A stretch of 64,000 nt of DNA, taken from assembly GCF_042679605.1 (NCBI RefSeq), contig NZ_JBHTMU010000017.1:18597-82596 (forward strand), given 5' to 3'. The translations under genes and the position numbers were made by a program. This stretch comes from Litorisediminicola beolgyonensis. Its GTDB lineage: Bacteria; Pseudomonadota; Alphaproteobacteria; Rhodobacterales; Rhodobacteraceae. Below, piece by piece: positions 41,041-51,003 of the stretch; within the stretch, counting starts at the first letter, position 1; every line of letters begins with the position of its first letter. The notes beneath the pieces are model-generated. The model was not told the origin of the DNA. It made no database searches and saw only the letters and a program-made list of their open reading frames with translations.

Positions 41041-42165
41041 ATGGCACTCGCATACAGTAAAAATAATGCGCTAAATGCCATTTGCCCATATTTCACGATG
41101 TTCCCGCTCGAATATCCTCTCAGGGTGCTGAAAAGACATGTAAAGGGAGCCCCAATCGTTTTTGACCCATTTTGTGGTCGCGGTACCACATTGTTTGCTG
41201 CTCGCACCCTTGGGCTCGCGGCGTGGGGTATTGATTCATCGCCCGTTGCTGTCGCCATCGCAAAGGCCAAGCTGGCGACATGTAATGTAGAAGAACCGCT
41301 CCAGCTTGCAGCCGAGCTTCTTGAGGCAACTGAACCAGTTGAGGTCCCTGCGACGCCATTTTTTCAGGCCGCGTATCACCCTGATACCCTTAAGGATGTC
41401 TGCGCCTTGCGAGAGGGGCTGCTGAGCCTTGGGTCCGAAACTGATGCGTCTACCATCCTGCGCGCCGCTGTCTTGGGCTGCCTTCACGGCCCCCTTCCCA
41501 AGCATATGGAAAACGCGGGCTATTTTTCCAACCAGATGCCTAGGACCTATGCATCCAAGCCGGACTACGCCGTCCGTTTCTGGAAAGAGAGAAGTCTCAA
41601 AGCGCCTAAGATCGACGTTCTACGAGTACTACGTCGCAAGATAGAGCGTTTGGTAGGACTGGAGCGAGCTGCTCCATCTCCGATATCCCAAGTTCTGTGT
41701 GGTGACGCCCAGTCGACCGACGTGTTCCACTTGGTTAATGCCGCTCCATCAGTCGTGATCACTTCCCCTCCCTATTACGGTATGCGGACCTACGTTCAGG
41801 ACCAGTGGCTGAGAAACTGGTTCCTCGGGGGTCCCGCTGCTATTGACTATTCAGCTGGCCCCCAGCTTGACCACGGTGGAAAGAGCGCCTTCTCTACTTC
41901 GCTCGGCAAAGTTTGGCGTAATATTGCCAATACCACAGCCTCTTCCGAAGCACTGCATATGTATGTCCGCTTTGGGATCATTCCTTCTGCCGCGGTCGAC
42001 GCCAAGGCAATTTTCAAGCGTTCACTTGAGGAATCCGGTATCGCGTGGCGCCTAGTGTCGACCAGGCCGGCAAAGGCCGCGGATGCCGGTAAGCGGCAAG
42101 CGGATCAGATGAGAGCAGAATCTGCCGCCGCAGTTGAGTTCGATTTCCACGTCGAGCGCGCTTGA
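41041..42165 (+). CDS. DNA methyltransferase converging on the helicase-nuclease gene
   Basis: A 374-aa amino-methyltransferase. Motif I DPFCGRGTT is at residues 42-50 and motif IV TSPPYYG at 241-247, about 190 residues apart, so the target-recognition region lies between them. This is alpha-class-like order, unlike the beta-class Mod protein nearby. SPPY indicates N4-cytosine or N6-adenine methylation. The gene is AT-richer than the phage and ends 12 bp from the end of the oppositely oriented 1415-aa helicase gene. A role in protecting self DNA from the neighbouring nucleases is likely but inferred. Confidence 0.85.
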   Translation: MALAYSKNNALNAICPYFTMFPLEYPLRVLKRHVKGAPIVFDPFCGRGTTLFAARTLGLAAWGIDSSPVAVAIAKAKLATCNVEEPLQLAAELLEATEPVEVPATPFFQAAYHPDTLKDVCALREGLLSLGSETDASTILRAAVLGCLHGPLPKHMENAGYFSNQMPRTYASKPDYAVRFWKERSLKAPKIDVLRVLRRKIERLVGLERAAPSPISQVLCGDAQSTDVFHLVNAAPSVVITSPPYYGMRTYVQDQWLRNWFLGGPAAIDYSAGPQLDHGGKSAFSTSLGKVWRNIANTTASSEALHMYVRFGIIPSAAVDAKAIFKRSLEESGIAWRLVSTRPAKAADAGKRQADQMRAESAAAVEFDFHVERA

Positions 42166-42177
42166 TATCAAAGGCAG

Positions 42178-45100
42178 TTATTGATGGTAGCGTAGCTTTC
42201 CTTGTCGTGACGTCGAACCACATACGATCTGATCTGCAATCTCCTGATTACAAAATTCATCGACGTAATCTTTGATTGCGTGAGCTGTCTCTAGCGCCCT
42301 CTTGTCGTGAGGGACGTGGCCCGCAAGCGTCATTGGCATAATCACCAGGCACTTGGCCATTGCACGTGAGATGGCAACATTTGTCCTCTCGAGCTGCATG
42401 AGAAAGGCTTCCTCTCCCATGATTACGTCTGCATCGCCGACACCGAATGTGACAATAATCGTATGCCGTTGCCCACCTTGGAATTTTTCTACGGTATCGA
42501 CCGCCGAGTCGATCAGGTCCGGCGGATCGGATGGGAATATTGATCTCAGTTCGCGAACCACCAACGCGCGCTGGGCCCGATGCGGCGTTACGATGCCGAT
42601 ACACCTCCCCCAGAACTGATCGGGCGTAGGTACCGCATGCGTTGCGGCACCTCGTCCGTCAAGCTCTGCACTCACCGTTTGCCTCAAGCACCAAGTCAAT
42701 GCCGCGACGATCTTGGCTTCAAAGGAATTACTTTGCGACGACAGGTCATCGTCATGGAGCAGCGTCAGCACCTTCTTGTTGACGTCCAGAATCTGCAGCC
42801 ACAGAGGCGACCAAGGTAGCCCTCCGGGAAAGCCGGATGCGGGGGTCGGCAGCGCAGCCAAGTGATGGAGCGTTGTCGCAGCGTTTACTGCCTTCAATGT
42901 CGCTCGATAGCCAATCGTTCGGGCATAGGCCACGATGTCTTCTGCCGAGCGGTAATTCTCTTCGAGGGGACACGGCGTGATATTGCTACCGAAGGGACGG
43001 TCGAGCAGGTACTTCTGGATACTGCCCACCAAGTATTCGGCCCCTTTAGGTGGCTCAAGCGCCATGATCGGCGGCATCTGAAGATGGTCGCCGGCAATGA
43101 TCAATCGCGCATCATCTTTCAGTGTGGCCAAAGGTGAGATCGCCGTGGTGACCTGGGCCTGCGAGCTTTCGTCAACGATCACGACATCAAACACTGGTCC
43201 AACACTGTTACCAGACGTCCACTCTGCGAGCTTGTATGCCTGCATCGTCGACGTGGCAACTATGGTCACGGCATCGGTGTTTGCCAAGCTTGCAAGACAG
43301 TCCTGGGTTTCTTGATTGGCTTGGTTCAGATGGAATGATTCGACATGCAGATGTGAGTTGGCTGCAGTGAAGGACTTGGGAACTTGCGAGGAGGAATATC
43401 CAACGTAAACTTCGGCTGGACAGGTCGCATCGTTATCCAACGCTTCAACAACGCGACCAATAATTTCTTCCACAGCCTTATACGTTGGTCCCGCGATCAA
43501 TAGCTTTAGTGGCTGACTTCTCCCCACGGCATCATGGACGAGACCATGAATGCAACCGGCAAGTGTCTGCGTTTTCCCCGTCCCAGGAGGTCCCCAAATG
43601 ATCGTCAGCCCTTTTTCCGCCGCGTGCGCGACGGCATCGGTCTGGCTGCAGTTCAGGTTGTGCTTAACCTTGGCGTAGGCGGCAACCGACGCGGCTTGAG
43701 CCGGGGCGACGACAGATGTTGCGTGGACTGCATCTGCCGCCCAGAGTATGCGGGCCAGAGGGGTAACAGGGTCGGAGCCGGGGCTCGGTGGACTTGCACC
43801 CATCGCAGTGGCCGCATTGTTATCTGCTACAGCAATCGGAGGATTTCCTACAGCTATCAGAAGCTTTTTTACCGTTTCGTACCATTTGAATGAGCTCTGA
43901 CCTTTTGTAACAAAGATGTCATTCAGCAGATCTACATTCGAATTGGCAACAAGATACGGGGCGAAAGCAGGATCACGCCAGTTGGTCAGCTTCAGGACCG
44001 CTTTTCGGGTGCCTCGATCGAAGGACACGAGTGTCACGGAAAGTGCCGACCATAGCGGCGTGATCAGAGTATCGTTCTGACCTGAGTACGGGGGGGCGCC
44101 AAGGGGGATTAGGTCCCTCCCGCGTTGCAAGGGAAGTCCGGGATACCCTTCCTTGCCAAGAGCAAGATATCCCTCGTTGTCGTCGAGCTTGGCTTCGGTT
44201 GAACCTGGGAGAACATCAAAAACGTACTCTTCCGGCATCCCTGTCGGCTGGCCATTGGTAAGCCGAATAGCTTCATAACTGGCCTCCAATGCCTCGGCAT
44301 CGAGCGCCAGGCGCTGGTGGGACTCCAGCTTCCTGGTGTGATACTGTAGTTCCTCCCACCAAACCCAAAGCTTGCTGTCAAACGCAACGTTCCGAGCCCC
44401 CTGCGGAATCGACAATGCCAGCTTAGGGGCGTTTGCCTTGAGCTGCCCTTTGAAATCCGTCCGAAGCCGCTCAACTATGCTGTTCAATGCCCGGCACTGT
44501 TTGTCCAATGCATTGGCGAATTCCTGGATAACGGTGTTTCGGGGGACGGTAACGGAACCCCGCCTAATCGTGGTGACGTTGCTCCAGATCTCGTAAATTC
44601 GTTCCCTCGGTATGCCGTTGGTCAGGAACTCTCTATAGAATGCATCCCCAAGCCGAACTGGTCCGGGGCCGGAAAAGTAGGTTTCCACCGTGTCGAATAA
44701 GGTGATGACGTGAGGTGTCGGGGCAAAAACAACTCGCCGAACAATCTCATCAATGAAAACAACGCAAGGGCTGACTGCGCCATCGGGCTTCTCGATCAAC
44801 TCATCGGCCGGAAATAGCCACGCCAGCGCCTTGGTTTTACGGTTGGTCAGGCTCAACACCCTCGGCAAATGCCGCCCCATTGCCGCACAAAGCTCTTCAA
44901 ACTGACGTTGCTCCCAGAACGCAACTTGTGCCGTGAGTGGAGTTCTCCCGGCGGCGCGAACAAATGCCTCGGCCTGATCAACCATATCCGACAGCGTCGA
45001 CAAGAGTCCTTCCAGAGCGACCCATTCGTCAGCCAGCGTCTTCTGGTCCACGACAAAGCACTTAGGTGCAAATCTTCGCGGGGATTGACCTTTTACATAC

Positions 45101-46425
45101 GCAGTTGCTCGACCCAGTATTGACAGCCCAGTAAGCAGGCCAGCACTTGGGTCGAAATTGACCGTAATAGCTACATGGAGCTGTGGCGCAGGCGCCAAGC
45201 TTGCCAGCACAGCCGCATTATCCACGCTCGTCGTAGAGGAAATCAGCGCCTGTGCCCTAGCGGGGATACGGCTCCGTTCCTTCTTGAGGTGACTGTGCTG
45301 TTGGAAAGCGGGATGCGCCGATTGTGCGCTCGCTGCACCTGCAGTGTCCTGGATAGCATTGATCTGCAGCGTTTTTCTCGCGCCTCGAGTCATACCGGCA
45401 ATCTGACTTAAGTGCCCGGTCTGCTTCGCTGCAGGATAGCAGTAGTGGGTTGGCTGCGCCGCGATACGCGCTTTGTCCTTCGAGTTCGCCCACTTCTCGT
45501 GCCCAAGCCAGTCACACGCGCTGCAGCGGCCATCGACGTGCCATTCGAGATCCTCCCATCCGTTGACTGCCCGATCTCCAGTGGAGATTACCCGGAGCAA
45601 GTCTTCGCGGAAGAAATGCAGCACGGTAGGAAGATAGAAGCGAAGGTTTGCATCCTCGCTGTCGGCGATCAGCGCATCGAGATATTGAATTGGTGATGCG
45701 GGGGAGGCGCCCGAAATCAAGCCATCGAGCGCTGATTGACCTTGCTTAAAGCGGGTCCACAAATAACTTCGAATCGTTACAAAGTAGTCGTTTTGAAAGC
45801 CCTGATCGACGATCCAGTTGGAAAGAAAAAGTGCATAAAGCGCCACTTCCGCTGAGTAGCTCGGGTTCGCCTCACTTGTATGTTTAACATCAATAATGCT
45901 CAGCGCCCGACGCGTCTCTGTTTTTGGGTCAATGGGCCTGCGGCATCCATCTGCGCCGACTTCTTCATCATCCGCCGCGGCCGGGCGCACAACAATGATG
46001 TCAGGTATCAGGCCCGCGATAGGTGGTACTTGGGCAACTTGCACGGGTTGGAGCCCGATATTCGCCATTGCCGCATTTAGGAAGGACGAGGGCTCGAACT
46101 TGCCTTGCAAGATGATAGACGGCAACGCCGTAACCTTGGCGAGCAACGACGCGAGCGGTGCTTTGACAGGCTTATTTGCACCGCCTTTGTCCGGCTGGTA
46201 GATGACCAGGTTACCGAAAGCTTGGATCAACTGATCGTTCCGCTCATCCTCGAAGTCTCGTCCGGCAGTCTGGAGTACGCCGATTCCTGGACGAGCTTGG
46301 AGGGGGACAGGCATGCCATTGGCCTCAAGTACAGAGTCCTCGTGCAAAGAAAGATAGAGTTCTCGATCGCACTTTGTTCGAAGAAACATCGAAAGAGTGC
46401 TCTTTGAAATCCTCTTTTTCGCCAT
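42178..46425 (-). CDS. RecB-like Fe-S nuclease fused to DNA2/NAM7-type SF1 helicase
   Basis: A 1415-aa protein. N-terminal PD-(D/E)XK nuclease: GLIPDIIVV (Asp142) and SIIDVKHT (Asp179, Lys181), with the SAEVALYALF helix. Cysteines in RTKCDREL, GRCSACDW and THYCYP would bind a 4Fe-4S cluster as in Cas4, AddB and DNA2. A long middle region (about 400-900) is unassigned. The C-terminal helicase has Walker A WGPPGTGKTQ near residue 945, Walker B VIVDESSQA, PLEENYRS, DTVEKFQGGQ and LERTNVAISRA, typical of AAA_11/AAA_12. It lies 47 bp downstream of the Res-like gene on the same strand. Confidence 0.85.
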   Translation of the reverse strand: MAKKRISKSTLSMFLRTKCDRELYLSLHEDSVLEANGMPVPLQARPGIGVLQTAGRDFEDERNDQLIQAFGNLVIYQPDKGGANKPVKAPLASLLAKVTALPSIILQGKFEPSSFLNAAMANIGLQPVQVAQVPPIAGLIPDIIVVRPAAADDEEVGADGCRRPIDPKTETRRALSIIDVKHTSEANPSYSAEVALYALFLSNWIVDQGFQNDYFVTIRSYLWTRFKQGQSALDGLISGASPASPIQYLDALIADSEDANLRFYLPTVLHFFREDLLRVISTGDRAVNGWEDLEWHVDGRCSACDWLGHEKWANSKDKARIAAQPTHYCYPAAKQTGHLSQIAGMTRGARKTLQINAIQDTAGAASAQSAHPAFQQHSHLKKERSRIPARAQALISSTTSVDNAAVLASLAPAPQLHVAITVNFDPSAGLLTGLSILGRATAYVKGQSPRRFAPKCFVVDQKTLADEWVALEGLLSTLSDMVDQAEAFVRAAGRTPLTAQVAFWEQRQFEELCAAMGRHLPRVLSLTNRKTKALAWLFPADELIEKPDGAVSPCVVFIDEIVRRVVFAPTPHVITLFDTVETYFSGPGPVRLGDAFYREFLTNGIPRERIYEIWSNVTTIRRGSVTVPRNTVIQEFANALDKQCRALNSIVERLRTDFKGQLKANAPKLALSIPQGARNVAFDSKLWVWWEELQYHTRKLESHQRLALDAEALEASYEAIRLTNGQPTGMPEEYVFDVLPGSTEAKLDDNEGYLALGKEGYPGLPLQRGRDLIPLGAPPYSGQNDTLITPLWSALSVTLVSFDRGTRKAVLKLTNWRDPAFAPYLVANSNVDLLNDIFVTKGQSSFKWYETVKKLLIAVGNPPIAVADNNAATAMGASPPSPGSDPVTPLARILWAADAVHATSVVAPAQAASVAAYAKVKHNLNCSQTDAVAHAAEKGLTIIWGPPGTGKTQTLAGCIHGLVHDAVGRSQPLKLLIAGPTYKAVEEIIGRVVEALDNDATCPAEVYVGYSSSQVPKSFTAANSHLHVESFHLNQANQETQDCLASLANTDAVTIVATSTMQAYKLAEWTSGNSVGPVFDVVIVDESSQAQVTTAISPLATLKDDARLIIAGDHLQMPPIMALEPPKGAEYLVGSIQKYLLDRPFGSNITPCPLEENYRSAEDIVAYARTIGYRATLKAVNAATTLHHLAALPTPASGFPGGLPWSPLWLQILDVNKKVLTLLHDDDLSSQSNSFEAKIVAALTWCLRQTVSAELDGRGAATHAVPTPDQFWGRCIGIVTPHRAQRALVVRELRSIFPSDPPDLIDSAVDTVEKFQGGQRHTIIVTFGVGDADVIMGEEAFLMQLERTNVAISRAMAKCLVIMPMTLAGHVPHDKRALETAHAIKDYVDEFCNQEIADQIVCGSTSRQGKLRYHQ

Positions 46426-46472
46426 CTGGCTGTTACCCTTGTTTTGTTAAGCGTGTGGTGCTCGAGTGGCGC

Positions 46473-49151
46473 TTATAGCAGAGTTCTGTAACGTCGATTA
46501 TCGGCATCAGTTGACTTGATGATCTGGTATTCCATGCCGCTGGCCACTGCTATTTGCTCGGCAAACTCTTTCTTGGCCTGAACTACCGCATTGTCGACCT
46601 GATGATCGCCTTTGACCTCTACCACGACGTACTTTTCGCTGCCGTCCGGCTCCTCGCGGAGAAAAACAAAATCGGGATAGTAGCTGCGAACCGTGTGGGA
46701 GTCAGGGTCGATATACTGAATGAAAAAGTCCGACTGACCGTGCGTAAGCATGCCAGTAAAATAGATCTTTTTCACTCGTTTCTCTCTTAGGAGATCCCAG
46801 AACAGCGTTCGCTCCGAATTCGAGTCGAAGCAGTAGGTGTCGAGATGGAAGCTCTTGTCGCGCTCATGATCTTTCACCACTGCGTCCGTGCTGCGGACAA
46901 TCTTGTCCTTGGCACCCGTGATCTCGTAATAACCGTTCGCAGGGAGCTTGATGAGTTCGACTTCGTGCTCTTCGGTTTTTTCCGACTCATCCAGCTCAAA
47001 GATCATCCGGAACAAGCGTGGAATGACCTCGTCGTAGAGCAGCTCATTGAACTCGTTAGTGATTTCAGCGAGCTTATTCACGCCTTCCATTGTGGCATCC
47101 AGCAGCGACTCGATTTCCAATGGCGATTGGTTGAGATACCGAGCGACTTCTCCCACAAGGCTGAGGCGTGAGAACACCTGCTTCTCGCGGCGCTCGGTAA
47201 GGTCGAACGTCCTGCTGGATGACGCACGGGCGGCCTCGCTTGGGGTGAGCCCTTCCTGCTGCGTCTCCACGAGCCGATATTTCTCGACAAGCTCACTCCA
47301 TTTGTCCCGAGCAGACAGCTCGGGGAAGAGCGTCTGTCCAGGCGTGACAGTTTTTTCGCGAACTTTGTATTCCTTGCGCACCCGCACCAGCTTGATCTTC
47401 ACGGGGGGCTCGATGACCTTGACCTGGACGCGCTCCTTGTCGCTGGCGACGTTCTGCAGCTCGGCAGCGCTGATCCTGAAGTTCTGCTGCAGCTCGTCGT
47501 TCAGGATCTCCATGTTGTCGTCGGAGAGAAACACATGCCCGGTGTGCTGTGCTTGGCCGATGGCGCGAAGGCAGCGCATGGTGGCCTGAAGCACGAAAAC
47601 CTTGGATTTGGGCTCGCGGAAGAGGCCAACGCCGAATAGGGACCGGCAGTTCCAGCCCTCGCGCCCCTTGTTTACGAGCAGAATGAACTGCTTCTCCGAC
47701 TCCGGGGCGTCCAGACGGTTGAACTCCCGAATGTCGTCGTTCGAAGTCAACTTCTCGTCGCCGACGTTGACGAGGATGCGGGACGTCGGAACGTTTCTCT
47801 TGGCGAGGGCTCGTTCGACCGCGGGGCGGAGCTCCTTGGTTAGTTCCTCGATCGTGGCTGCGAAGAATGCCAATTTGGGCAGCATGCCCTCAGGCTTCAG
47901 ATCGCCAGTCTCATCGAGGAATTGCTCGATGGCTATGTCGACGAACTCGTCCGTCCGGGTGTTTCGGTATCCGTGAAGGACGACCTTCTTGAGGAAACCC
48001 TTGTCGATGGCCTCCTTCAGTCCGTACGCATAGACCACCTCGGGCAGCACTTCTTTTCCGACGTACGGTGTGCCGGTATAGTTGTAGCACGCGACGACGC
48101 GTGTCCCGGCTCGGTTCAGATTGGCGGCGAGCTGGTCGATGGTGGTGCGGAGGCTCGTGTCAGTCTCCTTGGCGCCGATCCCCATGTCCTTGGCGAGCGT
48201 CTTGCCAAAGGCGTGGTGCGCCTCGTCCACATAGATGCCCAGCTGCTCGAGACGGCACAGTTTTTCGAACCGCTGGTTAGTGGTCAGCTCGGCCTCTTCT
48301 TCGGGCTGATCCCAGGCATAGAGGTCGGCCGCGTCACCATAGACCCCGGGCGCTGTCACCGTGTCCGGGGTCGCGCCGAACAGCGCGTCCAACGGGGTCT
48401 TCTCCTTGTGGCGACGCTTCAGGATGATCTTCTGTGTGTTCGAGACCACGATGTTGAAGCGCGACTGGTCCAGCGTACTGAGCGAGGTGCCAGCCTCCTC
48501 GAGGTAGTGGAAGCGCAGATGGGTGGTCAGGAAGTTCACGTATTCGGGGGGAACGACCAGCGCGAGGTCGAAGGACTCGATCTCCTTCAGTGACTGGAGG
48601 ACGGTCTTGTCCGGGGCGAAGACCAGCGCGTTGTGGCAGTACCGCTTGTCCTTCTCGAACTTGTTGCCCAGCAGGAACTCGTAGAAGATGCACGTCGCCA
48701 TAAGGATCGTCTTGCCGGTCCCCATGGTCAGGGCGAAGATGTAGTTCGGGTAGATGCGGGAGTTTTTCCGCATGGCCGCGAAGACAGCCTTGTACTGGTC
48801 CTGCGTCACGGCATCGAAAATCGAGCCCTGGCGCGTGTCGCCGCCGATGATGCCGCCTTCCTGGCGGCCGGCGAAGCGGCCGGTCTTCTCGAACCACGCC
48901 TTGAAGATCTCCTCGACCTTCGCGTTGTCCATGAATTCCTTCAGGAAGACATAGATCTCCAGCGCCTCGTACTGAGGCTGGCGCAGGAAGGCCTTGGGGT
49001 TCCTGTCCGGGTTGTTGAAGTCCAGAAACTTGCGGGTCAGCTCCTTGTAGTGGGTGCGGATCGTGCCGCGGTTGCCGCGGTAGAATTCCCACAGGAACTG
49101 GAAGAAGGCGAAGTCCAGCGACGCGCTGACTGCCCTGGTGCGCCTAGCCAT
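46473..49151 (-). CDS. Type III restriction Res-like helicase-nuclease
   Basis: An 892-aa SF2 translocase with C-terminal nuclease. Walker A is TMGTGKT (residues 142-148), DEAH box VDEAHHAFG (308-316), motif III YTGTPYVG, and motif VI-like MRCLRAIGQAQ. PDFVF (Asp827) and VVVEVKG (Glu845, Lys847) form the PD-(D/E)XK site. In type III systems Res cuts DNA after ATP-driven communication between head-to-head sites, together with Mod. It overlaps the Mod stop by 8 bases. N-terminal 100 residues (LWEFYRGNRGTIRTHYKEL) are not typical of classical EcoP1I Res. Confidence 0.9.
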   Translation of the reverse strand: MARRTRAVSASLDFAFFQFLWEFYRGNRGTIRTHYKELTRKFLDFNNPDRNPKAFLRQPQYEALEIYVFLKEFMDNAKVEEIFKAWFEKTGRFAGRQEGGIIGGDTRQGSIFDAVTQDQYKAVFAAMRKNSRIYPNYIFALTMGTGKTILMATCIFYEFLLGNKFEKDKRYCHNALVFAPDKTVLQSLKEIESFDLALVVPPEYVNFLTTHLRFHYLEEAGTSLSTLDQSRFNIVVSNTQKIILKRRHKEKTPLDALFGATPDTVTAPGVYGDAADLYAWDQPEEEAELTTNQRFEKLCRLEQLGIYVDEAHHAFGKTLAKDMGIGAKETDTSLRTTIDQLAANLNRAGTRVVACYNYTGTPYVGKEVLPEVVYAYGLKEAIDKGFLKKVVLHGYRNTRTDEFVDIAIEQFLDETGDLKPEGMLPKLAFFAATIEELTKELRPAVERALAKRNVPTSRILVNVGDEKLTSNDDIREFNRLDAPESEKQFILLVNKGREGWNCRSLFGVGLFREPKSKVFVLQATMRCLRAIGQAQHTGHVFLSDDNMEILNDELQQNFRISAAELQNVASDKERVQVKVIEPPVKIKLVRVRKEYKVREKTVTPGQTLFPELSARDKWSELVEKYRLVETQQEGLTPSEAARASSSRTFDLTERREKQVFSRLSLVGEVARYLNQSPLEIESLLDATMEGVNKLAEITNEFNELLYDEVIPRLFRMIFELDESEKTEEHEVELIKLPANGYYEITGAKDKIVRSTDAVVKDHERDKSFHLDTYCFDSNSERTLFWDLLREKRVKKIYFTGMLTHGQSDFFIQYIDPDSHTVRSYYPDFVFLREEPDGSEKYVVVEVKGDHQVDNAVVQAKKEFAEQIAVASGMEYQIIKSTDADNRRYRTLL

Positions 49152-51003
49152 TGGTCACGCTCTCTTCCCAGGACTCGGAGAGGAGGTCGGTGATCTTGAC
49201 GCGGATCGTTCCGGCGTCAGCGGGCACCTTGTAGCAACCAGCGACTAGGTCGGCCTTGCCGGGGATGTCCACTACAGCGGGCTGGAGGACGGCGCCGTCG
49301 TAGTTCCAGTCGATGAGGATGCTCTCGACCAACTCGCGCCAGTCCTCGACCGTCTCCTTCTGCATCGACAGCTTCTGCAGCAGGTTCATGGGGTAGAAGC
49401 GCTCCACCACCAGCTCGCCATCCTCGATGACGACTTTTGCCTCGGAGTCGCGGCGGAACTCGAGGTTGGCCTTGTCGCGCAGGATGTCTACCACCTCGAC
49501 ATCGATCTTGTACGGTGCTGCCTCCATCTTGAGCCGGGCGGCGAGGTCGGGCTCGTGTCCCATGCAGACGAGCATGAGTTTCTCCACCGGCCGGTTCGGG
49601 TGCTCGGCCTGTCGGCGTTCCCAGGCCTTGTAGTCGAAACCCGCGATCATCTCGTTCAGGTCGGCACGGGTGGCGATACGGTTCACTGGCATGATTTTGA
49701 CCATCCGGCCGTCTTTCTCGCCATCGAAAACAGTGCTCATCTCGAGCTTCTGAACCTCGAGGGCTTCCAGAAGGAGGTCTTTTGCCTGAACAGGATTTCG
49801 GAATACCTCGTAGTGGTTAACGTTGTAAATTTCAAAGCCGAGAAACTTAGGTTCGTCCGAATTTGGCAGTTCTTGTGATACCTCACCGGCGACTTTAAGG
49901 AGCCGCTGGGTGGTGGTTTGGATGGAGCCAAGGTTTATGTCGGCCCCTAGAAACTTTCTGCCAAGCTTCATGGCTACTGCTTGCGCTGTACCCGAACCCA
50001 TAAAGCAATCGAAAACTATGTCTCCAGGCTTGGTGGACGCGGAAATCAGCTTGTACAAAAGCTCTTCTGGCTTTTGTGTCGGATAGTCCGTCCGAGTGTC
50101 TGATGATTGATTTTCGATATCAATGAAGAAATAATCATTAGCAACCTTGCCATCTCGAATGTAGTCGCGAACGACTAACTCAGGGTGAGTCAACTCCCAC
50201 TTGGCATCGACATCCTTCGCGCCCTTGATAGGGCTGCCCTTTATGAAGCGCCCATTAAGGCGATAACGACCATTCTCATCTTCAAGTCGATACTTCTTGA
50301 TCGTTGCTTCCGATAGTGGCTCAATCACCATTTCATCGCTCCAGTTGTAGACCGGATTCTTATCTTTCTTATAGAAATGAATATCGTGATGGCTTCTCTT
50401 CCAAGAGGTCTTGATCGAGCTGCGCGTCCCGAACATCCAGACGATAGAGTTTAGGAAGTTGTCTTTTCCGAAAACCTCATCCAGTAGGCAGCGAATCTCA
50501 TGCGCTTTCCGGTAGTCGCAATGCAAGTATATTGCCCCACGCTCAGAAAGCAGCTCGCGCATCAGAATTAACCGCTCAAACATAAATTGAAGGTACTCGT
50601 CATTGCTCCAGATGTCAGAGTATTGTTTTTCTTCAAAGCTGGTGTTGCTTGTTTCGGCTTCAGCGCCCTTTACGCTGATCTTCTTCTTATAGTCTGCTTT
50701 TGAATCAAATGGCGGATCGATGTAAATCAAGTCCACCTTGCCGCGAAACTCCTTGAGTAGGTGGCTCATTACCTGAAGGTTGTCCCCCCAGAAGATCTTG
50801 TTGCGCCAGCCATCGACTTCCGGTCCATGTACCTCCTTCAGCTGCGCCGGAAAAAACTGCGTGGAGGTGAACGGTCGCTTCCCCCGCCAATTCAGCATCG
50901 GGTAGCCCTTGATCGGGGCGAACTGGAACTTCTCCACGCTCTCTACGCCGCCGGTTTCGGCGCCAAGGTCCATCGCGGTCTGATCGGCTTTCACATCACT
51001 CAT
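49144..51003 (-). CDS. Type III Mod-like adenine DNA methyltransferase
   Basis: A 619-aa beta-class N6-adenine methyltransferase. DPPF motif IV is at residues 96-99 and FDCFMGSGT motif I at 331-339, with the target-recognition region between them. The C-terminal 250 residues are an extra domain not needed for methylation. The family is that of type III Mod subunits, which methylate one strand of a short asymmetric site and guide Res. It overlaps the UvrD-nuclease stop by 4 bases. The recognition region is AT-richer than the rest, as expected for an exchangeable specificity domain. Confidence 0.9.
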   Translation of the reverse strand: MSDVKADQTAMDLGAETGGVESVEKFQFAPIKGYPMLNWRGKRPFTSTQFFPAQLKEVHGPEVDGWRNKIFWGDNLQVMSHLLKEFRGKVDLIYIDPPFDSKADYKKKISVKGAEAETSNTSFEEKQYSDIWSNDEYLQFMFERLILMRELLSERGAIYLHCDYRKAHEIRCLLDEVFGKDNFLNSIVWMFGTRSSIKTSWKRSHHDIHFYKKDKNPVYNWSDEMVIEPLSEATIKKYRLEDENGRYRLNGRFIKGSPIKGAKDVDAKWELTHPELVVRDYIRDGKVANDYFFIDIENQSSDTRTDYPTQKPEELLYKLISASTKPGDIVFDCFMGSGTAQAVAMKLGRKFLGADINLGSIQTTTQRLLKVAGEVSQELPNSDEPKFLGFEIYNVNHYEVFRNPVQAKDLLLEALEVQKLEMSTVFDGEKDGRMVKIMPVNRIATRADLNEMIAGFDYKAWERRQAEHPNRPVEKLMLVCMGHEPDLAARLKMEAAPYKIDVEVVDILRDKANLEFRRDSEAKVVIEDGELVVERFYPMNLLQKLSMQKETVEDWRELVESILIDWNYDGAVLQPAVVDIPGKADLVAGCYKVPADAGTIRVKITDLLSESWEESVTNG

